A DNA stretch of 64,000 nucleotides, from contig NZ_JANUDY010000002.1 in the NCBI RefSeq assembly GCF_024809975.1, positions 434,001 through 498,000 on the forward strand, written 5' to 3'. Under the pieces are notes generated by a model. That model was not told the origin of the DNA. It saw only the letters and a list, made by a program, of their open reading frames with translations, and did no database searches. This DNA is from Comamonas sp. BIGb0152 (GTDB taxonomy: Bacteria; Pseudomonadota; Gammaproteobacteria; Burkholderiales; Burkholderiaceae_C). The position numbers and the translations under genes are program-made. Below are positions 8,891 to 17,954 of the stretch, one piece after another (position 1 is the stretch's first letter; every line of letters starts with the position of its first letter).

Positions 8891-10164
8891 AGGTACTTGT
8901 GATTGGTGGCGGCGGCCGTGAACACGCAATGGCCTGGAAATTGGCGCAATCGCCCAAGGTCTCCAAGGTCTATGTAGCCCCGGGCAATGCAGGTACCGCA
9001 CGCGACAAGCGTCTGGAAAACCTGCCTATCACCGATGTGGTCAAGCTGCGCGAATGGGCGCAGGACAACGGTGTGCAACTGTCGGTGGTGGGCCCCGAGG
9101 CGCCTTTGGCCGCTGGCGTGGTCGATGAGTTTCGTGCCCATGGCATGAAGATCTTCGGCCCCACCAAGGCCGCTGCGCAGCTGGAGAGCTCCAAGGCCTT
9201 TTCCAAGGATTTCATGGCCCGCCATGGCATCCCGACGGCGCAGTACGCGACCTTCAGCGACCCGGTGCAGGCCCATGCCTATATCGACAAGCTCGGCGCG
9301 CCCATCGTCGTCAAGGCCGATGGCCTGGCCGCTGGCAAGGGCGTGGTGGTAGCCACCACCGCCCAGGAAGCCCACGATGCCGTGGACTTCATGCTGGTGG
9401 ACAACAAGTACGGCGTTGCCCATAACGACGGCGGCGCCCGCGTGGTCATTGAGGAATTCCTCGACGGCGAAGAGGCCAGCTTTATCGTGCTGTGCGACGG
9501 CAAGAGCGTGGCCGCCATGGCCACCAGCCAGGACCACAAGCGCCTGAAGGACGGGGACCAGGGCCCCAACACCGGTGGCATGGGCGCCTACTCGCCCGCC
9601 CCGGTGGTGACGGCCGATGTGCATGCCCGCGCGATGCGCGAGATCATTCTGCCCACCATCCGTGGCATGGAAAAAGACGGCATTCCCTACACCGGCTTTT
9701 TGTATGCCGGCCTGATGATCGACAAGGCGGGTCACCCCAAGACCTTGGAGTTCAACTGCCGCATGGGTGACCCGGAGACCCAGCCAATCATGATGCGCCT
9801 CAAGAGCGATCTGGTCGATGTGATGCAGGCGGCCACCGACGGCAAGCTCGACCAGATCGAGCTGCAGTGGGACCGCCGCACCGCGCTGGGCGTGGTGATG
9901 GCCGCGCATGGCTACCCCGATGCACCCCGCAAGGGCGACGTGATCACCGGCTTGCCAGAGGATGGAGACGAAGTCATGGTTTTCCACGCCGGCACCACGG
10001 TGGAGGGCGACAAGCCCGTTACCAGCGGTGGCCGCGTGCTCTGCGTCACCGCCTTGGCCGACAACGTCAAGCAGGCGCAGCAACGCGTGTATGCCGTGGC
10101 TGCGCAGGTGCATTTCGATGGCGCGCAATACCGCCACGATATCGGTTACCGCGCGGTCAAGTGA
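8887..10164 (+). CDS. purD: Phosphoribosylamine--glycine ligase
   Basis: The 425-residue GAR synthetase joins glycine to phosphoribosylamine with ATP, the second step of de novo purine synthesis. The N-terminal domain opens [20 protein letters not shown], and the ATP-grasp part contains [18 protein letters not shown] and the metal-binding stretch [16 protein letters not shown]. The start codon overlaps the yebC stop by four bases. hemF follows after 29 bp and is probably co-transcribed. Confidence 0.97.
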   Translation: MKVLVIGGGGREHAMAWKLAQSPKVSKVYVAPGNAGTARDKRLENLPITDVVKLREWAQDNGVQLSVVGPEAPLAAGVVDEFRAHGMKIFGPTKAAAQLESSKAFSKDFMARHGIPTAQYATFSDPVQAHAYIDKLGAPIVVKADGLAAGKGVVVATTAQEAHDAVDFMLVDNKYGVAHNDGGARVVIEEFLDGEEASFIVLCDGKSVAAMATSQDHKRLKDGDQGPNTGGMGAYSPAPVVTADVHARAMREIILPTIRGMEKDGIPYTGFLYAGLMIDKAGHPKTLEFNCRMGDPETQPIMMRLKSDLVDVMQAATDGKLDQIELQWDRRTALGVVMAAHGYPDAPRKGDVITGLPEDGDEVMVFHAGTTVEGDKPVTSGGRVLCVTALADNVKQAQQRVYAVAAQVHFDGAQYRHDIGYRAVK

Positions 10165-10193
10165 CCGCCATGCTGTCGCTGTGAGGAAAGATC

Positions 10194-11153
10194 GTGCTGC
10201 CATCGTCCGTTGACCAACTAAGCGCCGGGCCGCAGGCACTGGCCGTTGTCGGCTACCTCCAGGGGCTGCAGGCTTCGATCACCGAGGCACTCGAAGCCGT
10301 GGAGCGCGAAGCGGGCAGCACTGCCCGCTTTGTGGCCGATGCCTGGCAAAAAGAGCCCGGGGAAAAGCTGCAAGGCCAGGGCCTGACCAAGATCTTGGAA
10401 GGCGGTGCCGTGTTTGAGCGTGCGGGCGTGGGCTTTTCGCAAGTGCGCGGCCCGCAGCTGCCACCGTCGGCGACCCAGCACCGACCCGAGCTGGCCGGTG
10501 CGCCTTTTACGGCGATGGGCGTGTCCCTGGTCTTTCATCCGCGCAACCCCTATGTGCCAACCGTGCACATGAATGTGCGCATGATTGCCGCGGGCCACCC
10601 CGGCCAGCCAGCCACCTGCTGGTTTGGCGGCGGCATGGATTTGACGCCGTTCTACCCCTTTGCGGACGATGCGGTGCATTTTCACCAGGTCTGCCACGAT
10701 GCGGTGGCGCCGTTTGGCGCGGAGCTGTACCCCCGCTTCAAGCGCTGGTGCGATAGCTATTTCTACCTCAAGCACCGCAATGAGGCGCGCGGTATCGGCG
10801 GCATCTTTTTTGATGACTTTTCCGAGCAGGGTTTTGACGGCGGTTTGGCCATGCTCCAGTCCGTGGGCGATGCTTTTCTCAAAGCCTATTTGCCCATCGT
10901 CCAGCGCCGCAAAGCGCTGACTTATGGCGAGCGCGAGCGCGCGTTTCAGCTGTACCGGCGCGGTCGCTATGTGGAGTTCAACCTGGTGTGGGACCGTGGC
11001 ACACACTTTGGTCTGCAATCGGGCGGCCGCACGGAGTCGATTCTGCTGTCCATGCCGCCGCTGGCCAGCTGGAGCTACCAGCGCCAGGATCCGCAAGGCT
11101 CCCCGGAAGAGCGCCTGCTGAGCGAGTTTCTGCAGCCGCGCGACTGGTTATAG
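10194..11153 (+). CDS. hemF: Oxygen-dependent coproporphyrinogen III oxidase
   Basis: The 319-residue aerobic HemF converts coproporphyrinogen III to protoporphyrinogen IX in heme synthesis. The family signatures [14 protein letters not shown] and [17 protein letters not shown] are both intact, as is [16 protein letters not shown]. It starts at a GTG preceded by AGGAAAG. In related genera I expect nadD directly after hemF, but here only 212 bp of non-coding sequence separate hemF from rsfS. Confidence 0.96.
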   Translation: MLPSSVDQLSAGPQALAVVGYLQGLQASITEALEAVEREAGSTARFVADAWQKEPGEKLQGQGLTKILEGGAVFERAGVGFSQVRGPQLPPSATQHRPELAGAPFTAMGVSLVFHPRNPYVPTVHMNVRMIAAGHPGQPATCWFGGGMDLTPFYPFADDAVHFHQVCHDAVAPFGAELYPRFKRWCDSYFYLKHRNEARGIGGIFFDDFSEQGFDGGLAMLQSVGDAFLKAYLPIVQRRKALTYGERERAFQLYRRGRYVEFNLVWDRGTHFGLQSGGRTESILLSMPPLASWSYQRQDPQGSPEERLLSEFLQPRDWL

Positions 11154-11169
11154 ACCGGCCTTTGAGTGG

Positions 11170-11195
11170 CTGCAGGGCCATCGCTGCAGGTTTTT
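11170..11195 (+). terminator. Weak hairpin with T run after hemF
   Basis: Two CTGCAG copies (11170-11175 and 11184-11189) can pair and are followed by GTTTTT. The stem is only 6 bp, so termination may be partial. Confidence 0.35.
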
Positions 11196-11208
11196 CACCC
11201 AGCTTGCG

Positions 11209-11214
11209 TATAAT
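11209..11214 (+). promoter_or_regulatory. Consensus -10 element (TATAAT) upstream of rsfS
   Basis: A perfect TATAAT with the extension TTGCG before it lies 151 bp upstream of the rsfS start. It could start a separate rsfS-rlmH-maf-rng transcript. No strong -35 hexamer is visible. Confidence 0.4.
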
Positions 11215-11365
11215 CGCTGCTACGCTGCAAATGCGCGCATCCCTCCGGGTTTGCGGCGCGGCGGCTTCTTTACAAGGCTTTGCCCTTTTGCCACTGCGTG
11301 TTGACGCGATCAACAATAACTGCAACACGCGCTATAGTAGAACCACTTTCATCCATCAACAACTG

Positions 11366-12082
11366 ATGACCACCGTCAAAAAAACCGAATCCACCGCCAA
11401 GAAATCTGTGCAATTGCTGCAGCGTGCCATCGTTGATGGGCTGGAGGATGTGAAAGCACAAGATATCCAGGTCTTCGATACCGAACACCTGTCGCCGCTG
11501 TTCGAGCGCGTGATCGTGGCGTCCGGCACCTCCAACCGCCAGACCAAGGCGCTGGCCGCCAGCGTCAAGGATGCTGTCAAGGAAGCGGGCTTTCCCAAGC
11601 CGCGCACCGAAGGTGAAGGCAATGGCGAGTGGATCATTGTCGATTGCGGCGCTGTTGTGGCCCACATCATGCAACCCATGATTCGCCAGTACTACCGCCT
11701 CGAAGAGATGTGGGGCGATCTGCCTGTGCGCCTGAAGCTCGGTGCCCCCAAGCCCAAGGCGGCCAAGGCCGAGCTGGACGACGATGCACCAGCCAAGCCC
11801 AAGAAAAAGCCCGCTGCACGCAAGACGGCTTCCGCTGATGCTGGTGCAGAGGCACCGGTGAAGAAGGCCGCAGTCAAAAAGCCTGCAGTCAAGAAGATCT
11901 CGGGCACCGTGGCCAAGAAGCCTGCTGCCAAGAAGACCTCGGCCGCTGCCACCGTCAAGACCGTGGTGGTCAACAAGCCCAAGGCCAGCAAGCCCGCAGC
12001 CAAGTCGGCAGTCGCCAAGGCACCTGCCAAGTCTGCCGTGAAAAAGCCCGCTGCCAAGCGCGCCCCCAGCAAGGCCAAATAA
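11366..12082 (+). CDS. rsfS: Ribosome silencing factor RsfS (Iojap) with long Lys/Ala-rich tail
   Basis: The protein has 238 residues. Residues about 13-125 form a normal RsfS domain ([50 protein letters not shown]), which binds ribosomal protein L14 and blocks subunit joining in starvation. From about residue 128 to the end comes a roughly 110-residue tail made almost only of Lys, Ala, Pro, Ser, Thr and Val, with repeated [12 protein letters not shown] units that resemble histone H1 or AlgP tails. Ordinary RsfS proteins are 105-130 residues long. The start at 11366 was chosen because the conserved domain begins a few residues later; the frame is open far upstream without family similarity. 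Confidence 0.93.
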   Translation: MTTVKKTESTAKKSVQLLQRAIVDGLEDVKAQDIQVFDTEHLSPLFERVIVASGTSNRQTKALAASVKDAVKEAGFPKPRTEGEGNGEWIIVDCGAVVAHIMQPMIRQYYRLEEMWGDLPVRLKLGAPKPKAAKAELDDDAPAKPKKKPAARKTASADAGAEAPVKKAAVKKPAVKKISGTVAKKPAAKKTSAAATVKTVVVNKPKASKPAAKSAVAKAPAKSAVKKPAAKRAPSKAK

Positions 12083-12124
12083 AAGCCTGCACGCGCTGCG
12101 TGCCAGCGCGTGATAGCACGCCAA

Positions 12125-12159
12125 AGAGCTGTACTGCCAGGCAGGACAGCTCTTTTTTC
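12125..12159 (+). terminator. Hairpin with T run between rsfS and rlmH
   Basis: AGAGCTGT (12125-12132) pairs with ACAGCTCT (12146-12153), with an inner CTGCC/GGCAG stem, followed by six T. It ends 15 bp before the rlmH start codon, so it may attenuate transcription into rlmH-maf-rng. Confidence 0.8.
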
Positions 12160-12174
12160 TTTGGAGAATCCCCC

Positions 12175-12642
12175 ATGAAGATTTTCATTGTTGCGGTGGG
12201 CCAGCATGTGCCCGATTGGGCGCAGACCGCCTATGACGACTATGCCAAGCGTTTCCCGCCAGAGTTGAAGGTGGAGCTCAAGGCCGTCAAGACCGAGCCG
12301 CGCGGCTCCAAGACGGTGGAGACCTTGTATGCGGCCGAGCGCAAGCGCATCGAAGCGGCCATTCCGCGTGGCACGCGCATTGTGGTGCTCGATGAGCGCG
12401 GCGGCAACCTGACCACCAAGGCGCTGGCCCAACGGGTCAAGGGCTGGCAGCTGGAAGGCGACGATGTGGCCCTGATCATTGGCGGCCCGGACGGGCTCGA
12501 CCCCGAGTTCAAGGCCGCTGCGCACGAGCGCATCCGGCTGTCGGACATGACCTTGCCCCATGCCATGGTGCGGGTGCTGCTCATCGAGCAACTCTACCGT
12601 GCCTGGTCGGTGAACGCAGGCCACCCCTACCACCGCGAATAG
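12175..12642 (+). CDS. rlmH: 23S rRNA (pseudouridine-1915-N3)-methyltransferase
   Basis: The 155-residue SPOUT-class methyltransferase has the usual length for RlmH and modifies pseudouridine 1915 in helix 69 of 23S rRNA using S-adenosylmethionine. The sequence shows [10 protein letters not shown] at the start, [17 protein letters not shown] in the middle, the SAM-binding loop [10 protein letters not shown], and the C-terminal [16 protein letters not shown] end. The start follows a GGAGAATC ribosome binding site, directly after a terminator-like hairpin. Confidence 0.97.
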   Translation: MKIFIVAVGQHVPDWAQTAYDDYAKRFPPELKVELKAVKTEPRGSKTVETLYAAERKRIEAAIPRGTRIVVLDERGGNLTTKALAQRVKGWQLEGDDVALIIGGPDGLDPEFKAAAHERIRLSDMTLPHAMVRVLLIEQLYRAWSVNAGHPYHRE

Positions 12643-12723
12643 GCCGGCGCTGGGCTTAGCCGGCTGCCGGGCGGGCTGCAAGCCCCGCGCTTGCCAGTGG
12701 GCTGCCGGATGCGTTATGCTGCA

Positions 12724-12776
12724 AAAATAATAGCTGCTTGTGCTTAATAGATGGGCGCAAGCGCTTGTTTCAAATC
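12724..12776 (+). repeat. REP-like intergenic hairpin repeat
   Basis: In the 152-bp gap between rlmH and maf, GCTTGTGC (12736-12743) and GCGCAAGC (12755-12762) form an inverted repeat (7 of 8 pairs), flanked by AAAATAATAGCTGC and GCTTGTTTCAAATC. From memory, very similar AATAGCTGC...GCGCAAGCGC hairpins are scattered between genes of Comamonadaceae. Only this good copy was noticed in the window. Confidence 0.45.
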
Positions 12777-12794
12777 AACGCTTTGCTCCCCATC

Positions 12795-13409
12795 ATGCAT
12801 CCCTTCGTCTACCTGGCCTCGCAATCCCCCCGCCGCCGTCAACTGCTAGAGCAGATCGGTGTCGACCACCGATTGCTGGTCGCCCAGGATGGCGACCCCG
12901 AGCCCCAGGACCCGGAAGCGCTGGAAGTGGCGCTGGCCCGCGAGTCGGCAAGCGACTATGTGCAGCGCGTGACGGCGCTCAAGCTCGATGCGGCGCTGGC
13001 CCGGCTGGAGCGGCGCGGTCTGGAGGCTGCGCCGATCCTGTGCTCCGACACCACCGTGTCGTTGGGCCGGCATATTCTGGGCAAGCCCGAGACGCCGCTG
13101 CAGGCCCAGGAGATGCTGCAAGCACTGAGCGGCAAGACGCACCGGGTGCTGACCGCTGTGGCATTGCAAAGTGGGCGCAAGCGTTTGACGACCCTGTCCG
13201 TGTCAACCGTGCAGTTTGCGCCCATGGATGCCGCGCAGATCGATGCCTATGTCGCCAGCGGCGAGCCCATGGGCAAAGCCGGCGCCTATGGCGTGCAGGG
13301 CAGGGCCGCAGCGTATATTGCCAAGATCAACGGCAGTTATTCGGGCATCATGGGGCTGCCTGTTTTCGAGACCGCCAATGTGCTGCGCGCAGCCGGCTTT
13401 GCCATCTGA
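12795..13409 (+). CDS. maf: Maf-family nucleoside triphosphate pyrophosphatase
   Basis: The 204-residue protein opens with the Maf signature YLASQSPRRRQLLEQIG. The conserved SDTTVSL acidic motif and the SGEPMGKAGAYGVQG region are present; the family usually has a DKAGAYG form at the latter. Maf proteins hydrolyse non-canonical or normal NTPs (dTTP/UTP or 7-methyl-GTP) to monophosphates and pyrophosphate; the subtype was not settled here. The start at 12795 was chosen because the family motif begins seven residues later. rng follows after 11 bp. Confidence 0.93.
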   Translation: MHPFVYLASQSPRRRQLLEQIGVDHRLLVAQDGDPEPQDPEALEVALARESASDYVQRVTALKLDAALARLERRGLEAAPILCSDTTVSLGRHILGKPETPLQAQEMLQALSGKTHRVLTAVALQSGRKRLTTLSVSTVQFAPMDAAQIDAYVASGEPMGKAGAYGVQGRAAAYIAKINGSYSGIMGLPVFETANVLRAAGFAI

Positions 13410-13420
13410 GAAAAATTGCC

Positions 13421-14908
13421 ATGCAAAACGATATTTTGATCAATTGGGCGCCGCAGGAGACACGCGTGGCGATCATCGAAGGTGGCTCCGTGCAGGAGCT
13501 GCACCACGAGCGCACCTTGGAGCGCGGGCTGGTGGGCAATGTCTACCTGGGCAAGGTCTCGCGCGTGCTGCCGGGCATGCAGTCCGCCTTTATCGACATT
13601 GGCCTGGAGCGCGCCGCTTTTTTGCATGTGGCCGATGTTTGGCAGCGGCAAGAAGGCGGGCTGGCACCGATGTTTGCCCGCAAGGGTGAGCCCCAGGTAC
13701 CGATTGAAAAGCAGGTGTTCGAAGGCCAGTCGATCATGGTGCAGGTGATCAAGGACCCGATTGGCACCAAGGGCGCGCGCCTGTCTACCCAGATCAGCGT
13801 GGCAGGCCGCTTGCTGGTGTTTCTGCCCCAGGACGACCATATTGGTGTGTCGCAGAAGATCCCCCAAAACGAGCGCGACGCGCTGCGTGCGCGTTTGCAG
13901 GCGTTGGTAGGCACGGCAGAGACGGGCGGTGGTGGCGGATTTATTCTGCGCACCAATGGCGAGGATTCCAGCGACGACGAGCTGGCAGAAGACATCAGCT
14001 ATTTGCGCAAGGTCTGGAAACGCATCAAGGACAGCGCCGCCAAGCAGGCCGCCAAGAGCTTGCTGCACCAGGACCTGAGCCTGATGCAGCGGGTGCTGCG
14101 CGATATGGTGACGGAGAACACCCAGTCGATTCGCATTGACTCACGCGAGCAATTTGCACTGCTGCAGCAGTTTGGCCAAGAGTTCATGCCCGCAGCGCTG
14201 CCCAAGCTGCAGCTGTACAAGGGCGAGCGGCCTATCTTCGATCTCTACTCCGTCGACGAAGAAATTGCGCGGGCGCTGGGCCGGCGGGTGGATCTCAAGT
14301 CCGGCGGCTACCTGATCGTGGACCAGACCGAGGCGTTGACCACGGTCGATGTGAACACTGGTGGCTATGTGGGCGCGCGCAATTTTGACGACACCATCTT
14401 CAAGACCAACCTGGAGGCGGCCCATGCCATTGCCCGCCAGCTGCGGCTGCGCAACCTGGGCGGCATCATCATCGTGGACTTTATCGACATGGTGCATGAG
14501 GACCACCAGGCGCAGGTGCTGAGCGAGCTGCGCAAGCAGCTGCAGCGCGACCGGGTCAAGACCATGTGCGGCGAGTTTTCGCAGTTGGGCCTGGTGGAGA
14601 TGACGCGCAAGCGCACCCGCGAATCGCTGGCCCATATGCTGTGCACCTCCTGCCCCGTGTGCAGCGGTGTGGGCGAGGTCAAGACCGTGCGTACCGTCTG
14701 CTACGACATCCTGCGCGAGATTCTGCGCGAGGCGCGCCAGTTCAACCCCAAGGAGTTCCGTGTGCTTGCGGCCCCTCCGGTGATTGAGATGCTGCTGGAT
14801 GAAGAAAGCCAGCACCTGGCCGGGCTGTCCGACTTTATCGGCAAGCCCATCTCGCTGCATGCCGAGGGGCGGGACGGCTCGGACCAATACGATATCGTGC
14901 TGCTGTAG
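13421..14908 (+). CDS. rng: Ribonuclease G
   Basis: The 495-residue endoribonuclease of the RNase E/G family processes the 5' end of 16S rRNA and degrades some mRNAs. It opens MQNDILINWAPQETRVAIIEGG, followed by an S1 RNA-binding domain (GNVYLGKVSRVLPGMQSAFIDIG). The catalytic aspartates lie in TTVDVNTGGYVG and GGIIIVDFIDM, and the zinc-link cysteines are CTSCPVCSG. The length and lack of a long C-terminal scaffold identify it as RNase G rather than RNase E. It is the last gene of the cluster and ends at a bidirectional terminator. Confidence 0.96.
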   Translation: MQNDILINWAPQETRVAIIEGGSVQELHHERTLERGLVGNVYLGKVSRVLPGMQSAFIDIGLERAAFLHVADVWQRQEGGLAPMFARKGEPQVPIEKQVFEGQSIMVQVIKDPIGTKGARLSTQISVAGRLLVFLPQDDHIGVSQKIPQNERDALRARLQALVGTAETGGGGGFILRTNGEDSSDDELAEDISYLRKVWKRIKDSAAKQAAKSLLHQDLSLMQRVLRDMVTENTQSIRIDSREQFALLQQFGQEFMPAALPKLQLYKGERPIFDLYSVDEEIARALGRRVDLKSGGYLIVDQTEALTTVDVNTGGYVGARNFDDTIFKTNLEAAHAIARQLRLRNLGGIIIVDFIDMVHEDHQAQVLSELRKQLQRDRVKTMCGEFSQLGLVEMTRKRTRESLAHMLCTSCPVCSGVGEVKTVRTVCYDILREILREARQFNPKEFRVLAAPPVIEMLLDEESQHLAGLSDFIGKPISLHAEGRDGSDQYDIVLL

Positions 14909-14928
14909 ACCCAGGCAGTGCCGCTAGC

Positions 14929-14965
14929 AAAAAAGCCCGGCTTGCTCTCTGCATGCCGGGCTTTT
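14929..14965. terminator. Bidirectional terminator between rng and the aminotransferase gene
   Basis: AAAAAAGCCCGGC, a 13-base loop, then GCCGGGCTTTT. The perfect 7-bp GC stem extended by A/T runs on both sides serves the convergent genes. Confidence 0.88.
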
Positions 14966-14983
14966 GCTATGGCGGGGTGAGCA

Positions 14984-16153
14984 TTAGAGCTTGCGCAGGC
15001 GCTCCAACGCGGCCAACAAGGTCTCGTCCTTTTTCGCAAAGCAAAAGCGCACCACCTGCTGGTCAAAGCGATCGCCGTAAAAGGCCGATAGCGGAATGGC
15101 GGCGACGCCCAGGTCTTTGACCAGTTGCTGGCAGAAATCGGCCTCGTTGGCATCGGTGACGTCCGAGATGTCCACGCACTGAAAGTAGGTGCCGGAGCTG
15201 GGCAGCAGTTGAAGGCGTGAGCCTTTGAGACCTGCACGGAACAGGTCGCGCTTCTTTTGGTAGAAGGCAGGCAGGTTCAGGTAAGGCGCGGGGTCCTTCA
15301 GGTACTCCGCCAGGCCCACCTGCATGGGGGTATTGACGGTGAAGACATTGAACTGGTGCACCTTGCGAAACTCTGCGCTCAGCGGTGCGGGTGCGGCCAC
15401 GGTGGCCAGCTTCCAGCCGGTGACGTGGAAGGTCTTGCCAAAGCTGCTGACCACATAGGCGCGGGCAGCAAGGCCCGGGTAGCGCGATGCGCTTTCATGG
15501 CGCTCGCCATCGAACACCATGTGTTCGTAGACCTCATCGGCCAGCAGCAGGATGTTGGTCGGCGCCAGCAAATCTTCGAGCTGCTGCATCTCCTGCGCGG
15601 TCCAGGTGGTGCCGCTGGGGTTGTGGGGGGTGTTGATCAGCAGCAGGCGGGTCTTGGGCGTGATGGCTGCTGCAATCTTGCTGAAATCGGGGCGAAAGGT
15701 TTTGGGCGTGAGGGGCACGCGCACCGGCACGCCGCCAGCCAGCTCGATATTGGGCACATAGCTGTCATAGCAGGGGTCGAGCACGATGACCTCGTCGCCC
15801 GGGCTGACGCAGCTGAGAATGACCGTGAGGATGGCCTGGGTGGCACCGGCAGTGACGGTGATTTCGCTGTTGGCGTCGTAGTGCTTGCCATAGAGGGCAG
15901 CGATTTTTTGCGCCACCACCTCGCGCAGCGCCGGCACGCCGGTCATCGGCGGGTACTGGTTGTGGCCGGCCTGCATGGCGCGGCTGACACTGTCGATCAA
16001 GGCCGGATCGCAGCCAAAATCCGGAAACCCCTGGCCCAGATTGACGGCCTTGTGCTCGGTGGCCAATGCCGACATGACCGTGAAAATAGTGGTGCCTACG
16101 TTGGGCAGGCGGCTGGGGAAGGAAGGGGTGAGAGCGGTGGCAGAGACTGACAT
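14984..16153 (-). CDS. Class I/II PLP-dependent aminotransferase (methionine aminotransferase YbdL-like)
   Basis: The 389-residue fold-type I aminotransferase has the PLP lysine K240 in SSFGKTFHVTGWK; NTPHNPSGTTW and LADEVYEHMVFDG are the cofactor-contact motifs. The opening LPNVGTTIFTVMSALA and QGFPDF match the YbdL/kynurenine aminotransferase group, which transaminates methionine and aromatic amino acids with 2-keto acids. It is therefore a likely methionine aminotransferase in the cytoplasm, though substrate preference is inferred. A CysB-type regulator gene lies just upstream on the same strand, which would fit sulfur metabolism. Confidence 0.87.
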   Translation of the reverse strand: MSVSATALTPSFPSRLPNVGTTIFTVMSALATEHKAVNLGQGFPDFGCDPALIDSVSRAMQAGHNQYPPMTGVPALREVVAQKIAALYGKHYDANSEITVTAGATQAILTVILSCVSPGDEVIVLDPCYDSYVPNIELAGGVPVRVPLTPKTFRPDFSKIAAAITPKTRLLLINTPHNPSGTTWTAQEMQQLEDLLAPTNILLLADEVYEHMVFDGERHESASRYPGLAARAYVVSSFGKTFHVTGWKLATVAAPAPLSAEFRKVHQFNVFTVNTPMQVGLAEYLKDPAPYLNLPAFYQKKRDLFRAGLKGSRLQLLPSSGTYFQCVDISDVTDANEADFCQQLVKDLGVAAIPLSAFYGDRFDQQVVRFCFAKKDETLLAALERLRKL

Positions 16154-16235
16154 GGCTTGCAGAGGTGGACGAAGGAGCGCGGCCCGTTGGCAGAGCTGGG
16201 CCGCAAACTAGGAGATGTTGTGAAGGGGTTGCGGA

Positions 16236-17177
16236 TCAGAGCTCATAGTCGGCCACATGGCCCACCATGGCTCGGCCGATCAGATCACGGCTGAGGCGAT
16301 CGCTGATCAACTCTGCGAACTTGTAGACGAAATTGCGCATATAAGCACCGCGCTTGAAAGCCACGCGCGCTACGCTTTCGCCAAACAAATGGCCCATGGG
16401 CCGCACGGCCAGGTCCTTGATGGGGTCGTCGCGCATGGCCATCTCGGCCACGATGCCAATACCCAGGCCCAGGCGCACATAGGTCTTGATCACATCGGAG
16501 TCGATGGCCTCCAGAACGATCTTGGGCGTCAACTGGCGGGCGGCCATGGCCGAATCGATCTTGCCCCGGCCGGTAAAGGACGGGTGGTAGGTGATCAAGG
16601 GCTCAGCCGCAATGTCTTCGAGGTTGATGCGCTCTTTTTGGGCCAAAGGGTGTTGGTGCGGCATCACCAGCACATGCTGCCATTCGTAGCAGGGCAGGGT
16701 CACCAGCTCGGGGTAGTCGGCCAGCGACTCGGTGGCCATGCCTATGTCGGCCTGCTCGTCGATCACCATGCGCGCCACTTCGGCGGGTGTGGCCTGGTGC
16801 AGGCTGACCGTCACTTTGGGGTAGTGCTCGCGCAGCCGCGCCACAGGGGTGGGCAGCACATAGCGCGCCTGTGTGTGGGTGGTGGCGATGGAGAGGGTGC
16901 CGCTGTCCTGGGCGCTGTACTGGTCGCCGATGCGCTTGAGGTTGCCGACCTCGCGCATGATGATCTCAATGCTTTTGAGAACCTGCTGGCCCGGCTCGGT
17001 GATGCGCTTGAGGCGTTTGCCGTGGCGCGCAAAGATATCGATGCCCAGCTCTTCTTCCAGCTCAATGATGGCTTTGGACACGCCCGGTTGCGAGGTGTGC
17101 AGCGCTTTGGCGGCCTCGGTCAGATTGAGATTGCGGCGGGCAGCCTCTTGCACAAAGCGGAACTGATGCAGGTTCAT
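16236..17177 (-). CDS. CysB-like LysR-family transcriptional regulator
   Basis: The 313-residue LysR-type regulator has an N-terminal winged helix in residues 1-60 (MNLHQFRFVQEAARRNLNLTEAA, TSQPGVSKAIIELEEELG) of exactly the CysB/Cbl type. The effector-binding domain follows (TTHTQARYVLP, LITYHPSFTGRGKID). CysB proteins respond to O-acetylserine or N-acetylserine and activate sulfate assimilation and cysteine synthesis genes. The adjacent sirohydrochlorin chelatase-like gene on the same strand supports a role in assimilatory sulfite reduction, because siroheme is the cofactor of sulfite reductase. The specific targets are inferred. Confidence 0.9.
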   Translation of the reverse strand: MNLHQFRFVQEAARRNLNLTEAAKALHTSQPGVSKAIIELEEELGIDIFARHGKRLKRITEPGQQVLKSIEIIMREVGNLKRIGDQYSAQDSGTLSIATTHTQARYVLPTPVARLREHYPKVTVSLHQATPAEVARMVIDEQADIGMATESLADYPELVTLPCYEWQHVLVMPHQHPLAQKERINLEDIAAEPLITYHPSFTGRGKIDSAMAARQLTPKIVLEAIDSDVIKTYVRLGLGIGIVAEMAMRDDPIKDLAVRPMGHLFGESVARVAFKRGAYMRNFVYKFAELISDRLSRDLIGRAMVGHVADYEL

Positions 17178-17302
17178 ACAATGATTCGGAATATGAATTT
17201 ACATCATTATGCTTGAATGGAATATAAAAAGCAGCCCACTGGCAGAGACCTGGCGCGCGAGACGGAATTTGTATGCATCCCGGCTGCCACGCGCCCGTCG
17301 AG

Positions 17303-17713
17303 TCACTCAGCTCGTCGGCCTGCAGCTTGCAAGTATTCACCTGCCATGGTTGCCAGCAGTTGGATCACCCGCGCGTCCTCGCCCATCGCCGGTGCAATAG
17401 ACAGTTGCAGTTGCGGGTACAGCGGCGCAAGCGCTTGTACCAAGGCCGGAATATCTTCGCTGGCATGTTTGCCCACGCCAAACAGCAGCGGCCAAATCGT
17501 GATCTGCTGCAGCTGCGGATGGGTCTCCAGCAATTGCGCGACGGCCGGGCCCAGCGCTGGATCGCACCAGTCCAGGTAGGCGCAAGCGACGGCAGCCTCG
17601 GGCTGTGCCTGCTGGACCTGCGCCAACAGGTGCTCGGCATTGCGGCGCCAGACGGGGTCTTTGGAGCCGTGGGACAGCAAGATCAAACCGGTGACAGGGG
17701 CGGGAGATGGCAT
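17303..17713 (-). CDS. CbiX/SirB-type sirohydrochlorin chelatase-like protein
   Basis: The 136-residue protein matches the short CbiX form. The start chosen gives MPSPAPVTGLILLSHGSKD; the conserved metal-binding histidine is in LLSHGS (H15), and the second half holds WPLLFGVGKHASEDIP with the second histidine. Short CbiX proteins insert ferrous or cobalt ion into sirohydrochlorin to make siroheme or a cobalamin precursor. Next to a CysB-like regulator, an iron chelatase for sulfite-reductase siroheme is the best inference. It is divergent from the RND efflux operon. Confidence 0.85.
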   Translation of the reverse strand: MPSPAPVTGLILLSHGSKDPVWRRNAEHLLAQVQQAQPEAAVACAYLDWCDPALGPAVAQLLETHPQLQQITIWPLLFGVGKHASEDIPALVQALAPLYPQLQLSIAPAMGEDARVIQLLATMAGEYLQAAGRRAE

Positions 17714-17954
17714 GGTGCGATGGGTGGTTGGCAAGGGGGTGAAAGGTGTTTGCGGCTGTAAAGCTTGGAACCTTTGAACATTATCGCTTTCCCATAGCGG
17801 GGCGCGACTGGGCGCCCGCGCAGATACCGCGTGTAGCAAAATGTACAGCTTGCCCGGCAGGATGCAGAAAACCTGCCTATCCCGTGCAACGCTTTACACA
17901 GCCTACATATTTAGCTGTAAAAATAGTAGTTTGCTCTACCTGAAGCCAAAACCG

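Noticed and set aside
12740..13420. The rng reading frame is open for 227 codons upstream, across maf, suggesting a fusion protein
   Set aside because: The upstream part is Arg/Ala/Gly-rich without similarity, while maf in another frame is a complete family member and rng has its canonical start at 13421.
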